Shown here in pieces: positions 1 to 10,406 of a stretch of DNA of 64,000 nt (positions are counted from its first letter, which is position 1; the number at the start of each line of letters is the position of its first letter). The notes beneath the pieces are model-generated. The model saw only the letters and a list, made by a program, of their open reading frames with translations. It did not search any database and was not told the origin of the DNA. This DNA comes from Cenococcum geophilum 1.58 (Eukaryota > Ascomycota > Dothideomycetes > Gloniales > Gloniaceae), in NCBI GenBank assembly GCA_001692895.1, contig KV748200.1:1190914-1254913 (forward strand), read 5' to 3'. Position numbers and translations under genes: made by a program.

Positions 1-812
1 TAAGATAAAACAGCACATCAAGGATTACGAATTCTGCTCAGCCGACCCAGAGCAAGATATGCGCACTAAAAACATGGTATTGAGACTCGCCTCTGCCATT
101 CCGTCTGGGCCAGAAATCTTCGATGAGAGCGTTATGTTTCGGGAACCCGGCAACGGCTTAACTCTTAAAGAGGACTTCCGCAACCGCTTCCGTAACGTTT
201 CCAGGATCATGGATTGCGTAGGGTGTGATAAATGTCGACTTTGGGGGAAGCTGCAAACCGCAGGTTACGGTACAGCTCTCAAAGTTTTGTTTGAGTTCGA
301 CGAGAAGGACTCGAGCCGGGATCCACCTCTAAGAAGGACAGAGCTTGTGGCTCTTCTGAATACAATGGATCGCCTAAGTCACAGTCTGATCGCCATCAAG
401 GAATTTAGGCGCATGATCGATGAGAGGGATGGCATGAAAAGCGCTAGTCCTGTCAAAGAAGCGGAAGCTGTCAAGACAAAGCTTCTCCTTGAAGAGGAAG
501 AGGATGACGGGTACCCTGATTTTACGAGGTCAAACAGAGAAGGCTTGACAGTCATGGAGGAGTTCTGGGAAGAACTGAGTTTAGTCACCCAAGCATTCAT
601 TTACGTATTCAAAAGCTGGCTGGAATTTCCTGGCTTGTTGTAAGTCCCATATCCAAACCCAAAGCGTATTGGATGAATAGTGCTAATCTTGCGCTTTCTG
701 CAGATTGAAAATCGTCATCGTCGAATCAAGCCGTCTCTGGGACTATTGGCTCGGGCTACCCATGCGGCCAAGGAGTTGGGAGATTCGATGGCCAAGGAAG
801 GACGAGCTTTGA
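1..812 (+). CDS. ero1: ERO1 endoplasmic reticulum oxidoreductin, 3' part
   Basis: ERO1 is the flavoprotein that reoxidises protein disulfide isomerase in the ER lumen and passes electrons to oxygen. The reading frame is already open at the left edge, so the 5' part lies outside the window. The diagnostic segment NVSRIMDCVGCDKCRLWGKL holds the CxxC pair next to the FAD site. Exon 1 ends at 639. An intron with GTAAGT donor and CTGCAG acceptor covers 640-703. Joining in phase gives a last exon 704-812 ending in the residues KDEL and a TGA stop, which reads as an ER retrieval signal. An alternative frame through the last exon (stop near 830) does not fit the intron phase. Family call is very sure; the C-terminus is sure to about 0.8. 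Confidence 0.93.
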
Positions 813-1397
813 TTGTTAAAAAAAATGAATGAATTGTATATTATCCTGACTGTTCTTTGCTCAGGGCATTCTGAGCTGCATAGCTGCCGGCGCACTTAGG
901 GCTGTAGACTTAACATTTTCTGCAAGGAGGGAGTTCTGGTTAAGGCTGAGATAGGTTGGCGTTTTAGGAGCTTTGGCTTCCGTGGTCGAACTTATGATAG
1001 ATATTTGCATCAACATACTGCAGAACGCAACTTGTACCTAGTCACGCAGAGCATTCACGGCTGACTTTCTAAGCAACTTGCTCACTTGCTGCTACGATGT
1101 ACTGCGCTATAGATTAAATCTTCCACACAAATCCGATTTCTTGAAATACGATTCTTCCATTTTGGCATTGGCCAGGGTNCATGTCTTGCAAACGTACTGT
1201 AGCAAAGTAATTTCGTACTTACCCCGCTGTCGTCATCTCCCCAAAAGGATCACGATATCGCCGTTTGTGTTAGCAAGCAGCCAAGATTGCATAAATCAGC
1301 AATATCATCCCCAGGGTTTTGAGTTGCTTCAATTCTCCCATTTTAGGCCGACTTTTAGCCCTTCTCAAGCTTTATTAGACTACAATCACCAGCAATC
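813..1397. other. Intergenic: ero1 3' region and promoter of the DsbA-like gene
   Basis: No convincing coding region. One N lies at position 1179, so short open frames here are unreliable. The stretch must carry the ero1 terminator and the upstream region of the next + strand gene. Pyrimidine-rich sequence just before 1398 is typical of fungal promoters. Confidence 0.6.
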
Positions 1398-2159
1398 ATG
1401 GCTCTAGCACCTAAATTCGCCGGCCAAAAGCTCGCCGCCGCGAACGTCTCACCAAAAGCAGTGCACACTCTCGAGCTCTGTACGTACCTCCCTTGACCCA
1501 ACTCGACCTCAATTGGCTGACGAAAGGGAATATAGACCTCGACTATGTCTGTCCCGTACGTTCTCTCGCCCTACCTCATCCCTACCCCGTCCCTACCAGG
1601 CCAAACCCAGCTAACCCCCCGACTCCAGTTCTCCAAGAAAATGTTCAACACCATCTTCACCACCCTCAAGCCGACCCTAACCTCCCCGCCCTACGCCGAC
1701 CGCCTCGTGACCATCTTCCGGCAGCAGATCCAACCCTGGCACCCGTCATCGACGCTGGTGCACGAAGCCGGGGCCGCCGTGCTTCGGCTGGCGCCGGACA
1801 AGTTCCTGGACTTCAGCAGGGAGCTGTTCGAGCAGCAGACGGCGTACTTCGACGTCAACGTCGTCAACGAGACGCGCAACGCGACGTATGCGCGACTCGC
1901 CAAGCTCGCCGCCCGAGTCGGCGTCGACGAGAAGGCCGTCTTCCAGCTGCTGGTCATCTCGGATAAGCCGGGCCCGGACGGCGCCCTGAATACGGGGAAC
2001 GAGGTTACGAATGATGTTAAGTTGATGGTTAAGGCGAATCGCCTCGTGGGCGTGCATGTTACGCCGACGGTGCTGTTTAATGGGATTATGGAGAATAGCA
2101 TTAGTAGTAGCTGGACTAAAGAACAGTGGGAGGAGTGGTTGAGTAAGAATGTTGTTTGA
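1398..2159 (+). CDS. DsbA-family / GST-kappa-like thioredoxin-fold protein
   Basis: Three exons: 1398-1479, 1536-1555 and 1629-2159, encoding 210 residues. The donors GTACGT (1480 and 1556) and acceptors TAG (1535) and CAG (1628) give matching phases. The middle exon is only 20 nt and carries the start of the redox-site region, LDYVCPFS, where a CPFS motif replaces the classical CxxC at the start of the thioredoxin-like fold. The helical insert follows, and the conserved cis-proline segment appears as HVTPTVLFNG near the C-terminus. This architecture belongs to the DSBA-like oxidoreductase / 2-hydroxychromene-2-carboxylate isomerase superfamily. Lacking the second cysteine, it is more likely a glutathione-dependent or non-redox member than a disulfide oxidase. 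The substrate is unknown. No signal peptide is seen. The gene sits directly downstream of ero1 on the same strand. Confidence 0.85.
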
Positions 2160-2839
2160 ATGGTAGGTTGTGGAATTGGCGGGGTGGAGGGGGGAAGGCT
2201 TTTGATTTGTGGGGATTGCATGAGAGGGGGATGTTGAAGAGATCCGGTGTTCGAGAGGATGCTGCAGTGATTGCAACATTAAAGGTCTGGAGATAAGAAT
2301 AATGATATAAATTAGCATCGGATGCTCCTAAATGTTCTAGACAGAATGGAGATGTACTAGATCACTCTTTGAGAGAACACTACTTAGAATATAAAAATAT
2401 AAATGAAACTCGGCTATTACCATGGCGGTTTTGCAGCATAGACACTGAAGGCTTTCATATCACAATTTGGACAATCATCTTTTCATTTAACATGCATAAC
2501 AGTTATCAAAGACATCATTATATAAGGCCAAGCATCTCTCCATGCCTAAGCTCAATCACTCTAGAGACAACTTGAGAAGCCATGAAGTATTGGTATAGTA
2601 GGAAGAAAGAAAAGTCACTGCCCGCATAAGCTACACTATCCTTCCTCACAGACCCTACGCAGAAATGCTGGAGCAAAGATGAAATGGTTATGTCACAGTT
2701 CAAAAGTAAAAAGCCCATCAAATCCGCGATTCCCTTGTCCAGCCACCTCCTCTAACGCCCGAGCCAAGTCAGAGCAGAGCAGAACAGCAAGATTAGATGT
2801 ACGAAGCGGCACGAAAGAGCAAAATCGAATAGTTATCGC
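2160..2839. other. Convergent intergenic region
   Basis: Lies between the 3' ends of the DsbA-like gene (+) and SIN3 (-). Short open frames here have no recognisable domain. Presumably it holds both terminators; I see no repeat or RNA gene. Confidence 0.6.
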
Positions 2840-5800
2840 TTACGAATCGGTCATCTCCTCGTCTTCTCCCTCCATCTCAACAGCCCTTGGTAGATCGACA
2901 TCCTTCCTAAAGGCCTGCTTGCGCGCATCGACGTCGTCGCGGCTAACACCGCGCATCCAAGCGTTGTTCATAACTAACTTCTCCTGCGCAAGTCCGCTCC
3001 TTGCCTCCCATAAGGCCTCCATCTCCCTCCGTCCTTCTTCGCCGCCAATCCTTATTGCTTCGGACAGAACAGTATAATCGACTCCACCATCGCCTTTATT
3101 CTCAAACTCTATCCTATAATCCCTCGCACGAATGATAAATTGTAGCTTCTCCATGCTACGGAGAGTGTCGTAGAGTGCGCCGTACTCTTCGGACGACTCG
3201 TCAGGCTTGATTAAAGAGTGTTTGAGGTATGGCAGCTGGACCTTGTCGTTGGGAACGCCCTCGGTGGGATCAACTGACGAGTAAGATGCAAGGTAGTAGC
3301 GCCAACGCTTCGCACGGTCCAGAGCGGTGACATCAAAGGTCGGGTCGTCCTTTTTGAATATGGAGACGTAGGCTTCCATTTCCCGTGGACTCTGCAAGAC
3401 AAAGTTCAAGTCAGTTCTGGCTCGGTTCGTCCTCGTGAGTAACTTGACTAGACTTACGAATGTGATGCGGTAGACATCTGCATCCTTAGAGTACTTCTCA
3501 ACCTGCTTGCGGTAGTTGAGCTCATCTTGATGTGTTGTATCTTCACGCGCACGATCTTTCTTGAAAAGAACATAGATATCCCACGTCTTCTCTTTGCTGT
3601 CGCTGGTGAAGAGACCAAGAGTAAATCTGACAAGAGCACTGAGAAGCCTATCAAAAGAATACAACTGCCAGCCAGTCTGAAGGTAGAACCGTCGAAGAGT
3701 CTCTTCGATCTGATTCATGTCAATTTCACCCTTGATCTGATCTTCAAACATGTTAAGGATCTGCTGGTAGTAGTTCGCGTTCTCAGACACATCAGAGAAG
3801 AACTCGTTAGGAAGCTTGTCAATCATCTTTAAGTCAATAGCAGCCTTCCAGTGCATAGCTCGAGCAACTGTTTCATGAACCTCTCCTTCGTTCTGCTTAA
3901 TATTGAGTAACCGTTCGTAGAGGATGACGAACATTCGGAAGAAGCAGTAGATCGGGAGGTTGCAGTACATGTTGAAGCTCTCGCGCTTGTATGGCTCATC
4001 GGGAGCCAGGTCCTTCATGTTTACTGAATTTATTCCGCTCGGATATTCAACCCATCTACGCGGGCCAGACTCTTCCCTCATCCCGTTACTGTTTGAGCTA
4101 TCCGCACCACCAGCCATATCCTCATCGGCAGCAGAGGCCATATCAGGAGTGCTACCTCGGCTGCCAGATGCGATGCTGTCTTCTTTCTCCTTGCGATTCG
4201 GTTTACCGCTGCGGCCGCGATCGAGTACCCCACGCAGCAAGTTTGGCTTCTTGTTGGTTTTGTGAGATTTCTGTGAGAAGCCATCGTCAGGACTTGGAGC
4301 TTCGTCGTCAGCGTAGTCGTTGGCTGGTGAGCCCTGAGCTGAGGTTTGGATTCGCTGTTCGAATTTGACAGGGTCGATCCCGAAGAAGAGAGGAACGAAT
4401 TCTTTGATGAATGAAATGACCTTTGAGTAGTCACCAGAGTGGCTGTGCTCGGCGTATATGAGAATGAGGCGGGAGGCATCGACCAAAACGTCTTCGTCTT
4501 TGAAGGAGTAGGCGAATTGGTAATTTGGAACCTGAACTTCTTGAACCTCTAGCTGGCGCCGCTGCTCTTCGTATTTGACTTGAATCTCGTTTTGAAGAGT
4601 TTTGAGCTGGAATTGCCGCTTGTCAGCTTGCTTGGCGCCAAGGCTCTGGTGGTCCAACGACTTCCAAAAGATCTTTTGGGTCTGCTCTCGCCAGACCTTC
4701 TCCCACTCTCGTTGAGCCGCCTTCCATTCCTCAAGTTTCTGCTTCATGCGGTTCAAGAGTATGGGGATGACGTTGTAAGGTTGAGCAAAGAGCTCAGAGA
4801 TGACATCCTTGCCTTTCTCACGACCGTAGATTTTCATGATCACCCTTTTATAGATCGTCTCGCTCTGTCCACCCAAGCCAGCTGGCAAAACAAAGTTCAA
4901 TCTCTCCTCCGGGGCAGTCTGAAGAATTTGCTGGGCGATTGGCTCAAGCTGTTGGATAGTTCGTAGGCAGGCTTCAATGTTGAAGTCATAGTCGTGGCGT
5001 TCCTCCTCAATACGATGGAGGCCTTCTTCATACTGGTTCTTGCGATGAGCGACAAAACCGGAGTCCTCAGAAGCCCAAGTGGGATGTGAAGCCCATTCAT
5101 CATTTAGAACCGATTTACAAAGCTGATCACGACCACTGCATGGTCGTTCGCGTTCCTGCAAAGGCATTAGCTTGTAACCTGGCAAATTACTCATTTGATG
5201 TAGAAAGATACAATTCGCCGTGACAAGGAGAGGAAACTTACTCGCTTTGGTAGGAGTCGGTAGCTAGGACCCAAACCGCGGCAGTTTGACAATGACACCC
5301 TTCCGCTCACAGTTTTCGCCTTTGTTTGTGTCACATTGGTTTCTGGTTCGTATCCCAAGAAGTTCTTAAACCATGCAAATAACTCCAAGTTCCCACCGAT
5401 GAAGCTCTGGGCGCGGGTGAGGAGCAAAGACTTGTCAATGAGATCTTGCGAAAAAAGGTTGCAGAGCTTGAGGAACTCGTTCATGTTGTTTTTATTCGCA
5501 ATGAATTTCTTCGCTCGGTCGAAGAAAGCCAGTTCGTCTAGGGTGGCAACGGTGGTAGTGGTCGGAGGGATTGGCTCGGGTAGTGCGGGCGTCAGGGTGG
5601 GCGAGACAGCCGGACCATCTGGGACCATAGACTGCTTTGCATTGTGTGTTGTCTTAGTGCGCTTTGGTGAGTTTTGGTTAGCAGGCTGTTCGTTACTTAG
5701 AGTGGCGCTGCTAGTATCACTGCTCGCTCGTTTCCGAGCGCGGATGGGCCTAAGTGTAATGGGAGGTGTAGATAACGAAGATGAGTCGAGCAAATCAGGA

Positions 5801-8641
5801 AATTGGAACTGCTTGTGAGACTCTACAGTAGACTGATCCATGGGTATGAGAACGACAACAAGATAATAAGAAAAATTTGACAAATGACAATTGCGAACAA
5901 GAGACTCCGACCAACAGAATGCTCTTTCCAACGTATGTAATGGATGGTTTGAGTGGAAGAAAGAAGAGCAAGAGTTGAGGCAGCAGTAGGCAGTGTTGGT
6001 CCGTGCACCATTGAGGAACAACCGAAACTTTAACAATTGAACAAAGAATTGTAGTATATGAATAAAAACCCCCCCACGTACCTTTGCAAGGCTCCCTTGG
6101 CCATATCCAGCTCTCACATTGGTGCTCCCTGCATCGCCAACCATCGAGGTAGGCATAGCAGAGGAGCTGACCCCGGGGGCCTGTCTCTCTCCGCGCTTGC
6201 GCTTATTATCTCTGTTTGCAGTCGGGGTTGGTGCAAAATTTCCCATAGGAGGAAGTCGAGATGTATCTGTTCGAGGTGTTTGATGTTGGTGAGGTGGTGC
6301 AGGTTGATATGTTTGTTCACCACGGACGTTGCTGAGCATAACAGCGTCTTCAGCGGCGTGTCTTGCTGCTTGCTGCTGGGCAGCCCTGTGTTGCGCTGCA
6401 GACTCAGGGAGAAACTGTTTAAAATCCTCAAGTAGATCTGGTGCAGAGCTGAATAAACTTGTGACTTGCGCGTACACGTCCTGTATAGGCTTCGATTCTC
6501 TCTGATATGTTTGCAATATTTCAAGAAATTGCTTGTAAATGTCTGGCTGTGAGGCGAAGCGATTCTGATGTTATCAAATTGTTAGCTAGAACCGGCAGAG
6601 TTCTGCAATATTAAATACAAGCAAACAGGCCTACCTTTATTTTATTCACATAGCTAATGGCATGATTAAATTCTACAGGGCCTCTCTTTTCGCCGGTAGG
6701 ACCGACGCCACCTGGTTGAGCCGTATGACTAACACCGTTCACGCCTTGGCCTGGAAGCGTTGTAGACGTATCTCCTGACGGCGACAAAATCGACCGGCCT
6801 GCAGCCGCTGATACTGCATTCTGAAGTTGCGAGACTCCCCTCTGTTCCTGCTGATGCGCCATCGCTGCTGCCGTTGAGACCACATCTTGTTGATTTCGCT
6901 GAGCAGTAGCTTCTGGAGATAGAGGTGCTTGGTTGTTTTGCCCTTGCTGGGTGCTAAATATTTGATGGGTAATATTGCAATTGCCCGGGCTAAACATAGC
7001 CTCTTGAGCTTCTTGGGCCCGTGCTTGCTGCCAGTTGCCACTCGTGGCACGGTATGCTGAATCATAATACGGGCTCTCATTAGGTCCGGTGCCGTTCCCA
7101 TTGACTGCGGCACTCCGCGGTGCAGAAAGTGGTCGCGGTACTGGCATAGAGGAAACGGTTGTACCCATAGGAGTAGTGACTCTGATGGCGTTAGGATCTC
7201 CGCCGGTGCCGCATTCAATCTTGTATCCAGGAGGTAAGAATGTGTTGAAACCTTGGATAAGATTTGGATTGCCCGCGAAAAGTGTAGAAACTCTATCAAT
7301 TACGCCCGGCGTGTCGATGCTGAAGGGAAAGCATAAGCAGGCTTTTCTGGAAAACAGAGGGCATAGTACTTACGCTCCACTCTTGAAGTCCTTCATAATA
7401 TCTAGAAAGCGGTTATAGACATCCGGGTGCTCTGCAAATTGTACCTTAACCTGGTCGAGGTAGCTCAGAGCGTCCTGTTGTCGCGTTAGTCACTAAACAC
7501 GATGATTTTGTATCGGATCTATTTTAGATCAATACTGGTTAATAGGGACTTACATTAAGGATGGGCTGCTGACCTTGGCCCATTCCCAAAGGTCCAGGCT
7601 GCATACCAGGGCCACCAAAAGGCATAAGCATAGACTGTTGCGTCGGAGGCTGCACTGAATGCTGCATTCGCGGTGTTGCGTCACCTTGCTGAACTGGCGC
7701 GCCTCCAAAAATATTGTTTAGATTACTAGGCGCGCCGAGGGATGCAGCGAGTACGTTCGGTCCACTCAATGGTCCAGAATTACCAAGGAGGCCATTGGGT
7801 CCGTGGATGGTCCTGACTGATGGCGCCACTGCAACAGGCTGATGGATCTGAATGGGCCCTGAGTGGTTTTCATGCGTAGCCTGCTCATGTTGCTGTCTTT
7901 CGCGATTTTCACGCTCTCGCTGTTCGGCATCACGTTTAGCCATTTCCTCTGCATGTGCCTCCATCATCTCTCTGTTTTCACGTTCGCGTTCTCGCATTTC
8001 CCTTTCTCGATCAATGTTTGGCTGAGCTTGCGCATGCATCTGGGGCTGTTGCAGTGTTTGAGATATGCCAGGTAACGAGTATCCGGGCCCTTGCATTACT
8101 ACCTGATGGGTCTGCGGGCCTGGCGCAGAGTCTTGATTTGACGAAGTGGGTCGTTGCGCGGTTTGATTTGGAGACGCTTGGGTGGCTTGAGTAAAACCTG
8201 CGAGCACTGGTAAACTGTGTCCAGAAGACTGATTCGGAGAAAAGAAAGGGGCTATTTTCGTCTGATAGTCAGTTAACTGAAAACAAGTGGACTTATCATG
8301 TCTAAGACAGGGGGTAGAACGCATACCTGAAGGCGGGGGTAGAACGGGTCCAGTACTTTGAGCTGAAGGCGCTTGCGAAGGTTGCTGCTGGCTAGCATTG
8401 CTGGTACTATTCAAGAAAGAATCAGCTTTCAGAAAGCCTAAATCAAGGCCGGACAGTATGTCCACAGGAGTCTGCTCCACGACGATGTCTGTGGCGATAG
8501 GGAGAGTTGGCGAGAGAAGTCCTACCTAAATCCACCCAGCGGTCTCGGCGCTTGTCCCTGCCCTTGTTCATTTGTTTGTTGGCCAGTTGCAGATACTGCC
8601 GCCTGCGCCGGCGGCCAGTCGTCGCGAGGTGCAGAATTCAT
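2840..8641 (-). CDS. sin3: SIN3 transcriptional co-repressor
   Basis: Scaffold of the Sin3-Rpd3 histone deacetylase complex in the nucleus. In order: a probable start [11 protein letters not shown] at 8641; a Q/P-rich region with a charged E/R coiled-coil stretch (about 7.9-8.1 kb); PAH1 split over two exons (7475-7376 and 7318-7170; [40 protein letters not shown]); PAH2 (about 6680-6430; [23 protein letters not shown]); PAH3 (about 5540-5340); then the HDAC-interaction region [20 protein letters not shown] joined over an intron at 5241-5156, followed by the conserved [17 protein letters not shown]; and the long Sin3 C-terminal domain. Other introns seen: 3457-3392 (GTAAGT...TTGCAG, 66 nt, no stop) and one starting at 6081 (about 250 nt). 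The joining of the first exon to the second was not resolved. The stop TAA overlaps a donor-like GTAAGC, so a further small exon cannot be excluded. Confidence 0.93.
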
Positions 8642-9380
8642 GTCCGGCGTTAGAGTTGCTCCTCGGTCTTAAGCAACAAGCAGTAGGGGCATCGAACGAA
8701 TATCGAAATGACGAAAACTTGAGGCTGCGTCCTAGTTCATTAAGAGCCAAAGGTTGAGCGGTGCTATAGCGCAGAAGTATGAACTAGGTAATGGAAGAGC
8801 TTCCACACCACTGGAGCGGGAGGCAGTTCGGGTGATGGGCAGGCAACGCTTCGACGGATCGCGGTAGAGATGGATGAACGCCGGAAGTGAAATTTGAGCA
8901 ATCGCTGCGGCAAGAATAAGATCGCAGAATTCAGGGAAGACAAGAGGGCTGCTCAGTAGGTATCGTGGTGAAGGTAAGTTAGCGATGAGGGATAGCTGCT
9001 GGCGCAAAAACGCGCGAACGCCGTGGATTACCAGCTCGCTCAGTCCGGTTAGACCCGGGGGCCGGTGGTAATTATTTTCCGGATGCCGCAGACTACGCAG
9101 ACGGTCTCGCCGCACCCAGCAAATCTAAATTGTCATCCACACACCTACAACAAAGACCTTTTCTATTATTATCTTTATTCTAGGGGACTAAAGCAGGGTT
9201 TCTGCTATTATATTTATAACTTTTCTTAATTAATTTTAGTTGTGTTTAATGCTGTAGGCCTCATTGGCAATTTATGCCTTGCTGCCTTAACCGAACTCAC
9301 AAACCTTACCCTGGTGCATGGAATCAAATCAGCGGACATACGTATATCCGCAAGCGGATATCACTAACCTTTTTAGTTAA
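8642..9380. other. Upstream region of SIN3
   Basis: Probable SIN3 promoter and 5' UTR. A 127-codon minus-strand frame (8732-9115) has no domain and is likely spurious. AT content rises after about 9120, where the repeat-bearing stretch begins. Confidence 0.5.
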
Positions 9381-9384
9381 AAAG

Positions 9385-9520
9385 TGCGATTCTATCCCCT
9401 AACCTGCCGGAATTCGTCCTACCGTTATCGATAAGAGCTAGCCAATCAGATCAACCTTATATAGCTACATGCGTTGTTTTCATTCTGATGTTCAAGCACG
9501 GACCAACTTCTGGTAGGGGA
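9385..9520 (+). repeat. Copy of the TTATCGATAA small inverted-repeat element (degenerate)
   Basis: Begins TATCCCCTAACC near 9387, carries the core ttatcgataagagctagccaat at about 9425-9446, and ends near 9515 with GGTAGGGGATG, the inverted counterpart of the start. The same layout (terminal TCCCTTAACC type repeat plus TTATCGATAAG core) is cleaner at 39220-39330. It is non-coding. Confidence 0.55.
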
Positions 9521-9574
9521 TGGGACTTTCGCAGATTTTGTCAAGCGCGTCGTCCAGATTTGCATCCCTGTGTC

Positions 9575-9698
9575 CTACGGCTATCGATAAGAACTCGCCA
9601 ATAGAATCGAATCAAGCCCCGTGATCAAAAATACGTACTTTTGGTCACGGGGCTTGTTTCGATTGCTTCTATTGGCGAGATTTTATCGATAACCGTAG
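9575..9698. repeat. Head-to-head inverted copy of the TTATCGATAA repeat (hairpin)
   Basis: A 124 bp imperfect palindrome. The left arm starts CTACGGCTATCGATAAGAAC and runs through AAGCCCCGTGATC; the right arm runs GGTCACGGGGCTT back to TTATCGATAACCGTAG. The loop is about 15 nt around 9637. Both arms contain the CCAATAGAATC-type segment seen in the other copies, so this looks like two half-elements facing each other or an element made only of its ends. Confidence 0.7.
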
Positions 9699-10406
9699 TT
9701 ACCAGGCGAAGGGATAGGAGCTGTATGCAATCTTTAACGGAATTATTAAAGCCACCCATGTAAGGTCCAGGGTTGCATTTTTGGCTCGCTCGTTGCGACG
9801 TTATAGCCAAGTCTGCTATCTTTAACGACTTTTTTTGGCGAATATAACAGATTTGGACCAAATATTTATTAATATATCGGGTCGTCTCTCTAATCGATGA
9901 ACTTTTGGAGGCGTTTCTAGCTACCGTTATAGAACGATTCATTGATTTATATAGGGAAAAATCTTAAAACGCGTTGCTACGCTTCCAAAACTCCGCTCCT
10001 CCGAGCGAAATCAGGTAACAGGACCTGCTGAGTTTAAGGGTCACGGACCGAAAACGCCACTGCAGAATGTAACCAAGGTTCCTTTGTTCGCCGGATCTTA
10101 ATAACCCGTCTGAAATTCAGATGTACCAGATAACATTAAGATGATAACGTTCACAGACATTAAATTCAAGCATTTCATCATAGCCAGGATGACTGGATCA
10201 GAGCACTCATCCTGCATTAATTGCATAGAAATCCCGACGTACAAAACAGCTGGAAATCAAAAACTCTAGATGGTTATGCAACTCTCTGTCCAACTGAATA
10301 GCGAGAATCTCCTAAATTCGACGCCTTGACAGAATGAAAGACTGCCTTAGCCTCGCAAACAGAATCAAAGCCAAATAAATGGCATTGTATAAGATTATAT
10401 TCGACT
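9699..10406. other. Non-coding stretch downstream of the GH3 gene
   Basis: No gene supported. A 105-codon minus-strand frame (9625-9942) overlaps the hairpin and matches no family I know. The right part should hold the terminator of the GH3 gene, which ends at 10407. Confidence 0.5.

Noticed and set aside
704-830. Alternative reading of the last ero1 exon ending ...ALIVKKNE
   Set aside because: Needs an exon junction that does not match the phase of the clear GTAAGT...CTGCAG intron.
8526-8641. Simple splice of SIN3 exon 1 at GTAGGA (8525) to the nearby CCACAG
   Set aside because: Gives an intron of only about 36 nt and the wrong phase; the first junction is left open.
8732-9115. 127-codon minus-strand frame upstream of SIN3
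   Set aside because: No domain, no start context, composition like non-coding DNA; likely 5' UTR or promoter.
9625-9942. 105-codon frame considered as a transposase N-terminus
   Set aside because: Overlaps the hairpin repeat and shows no DDE or helix-turn-helix motif I can defend.
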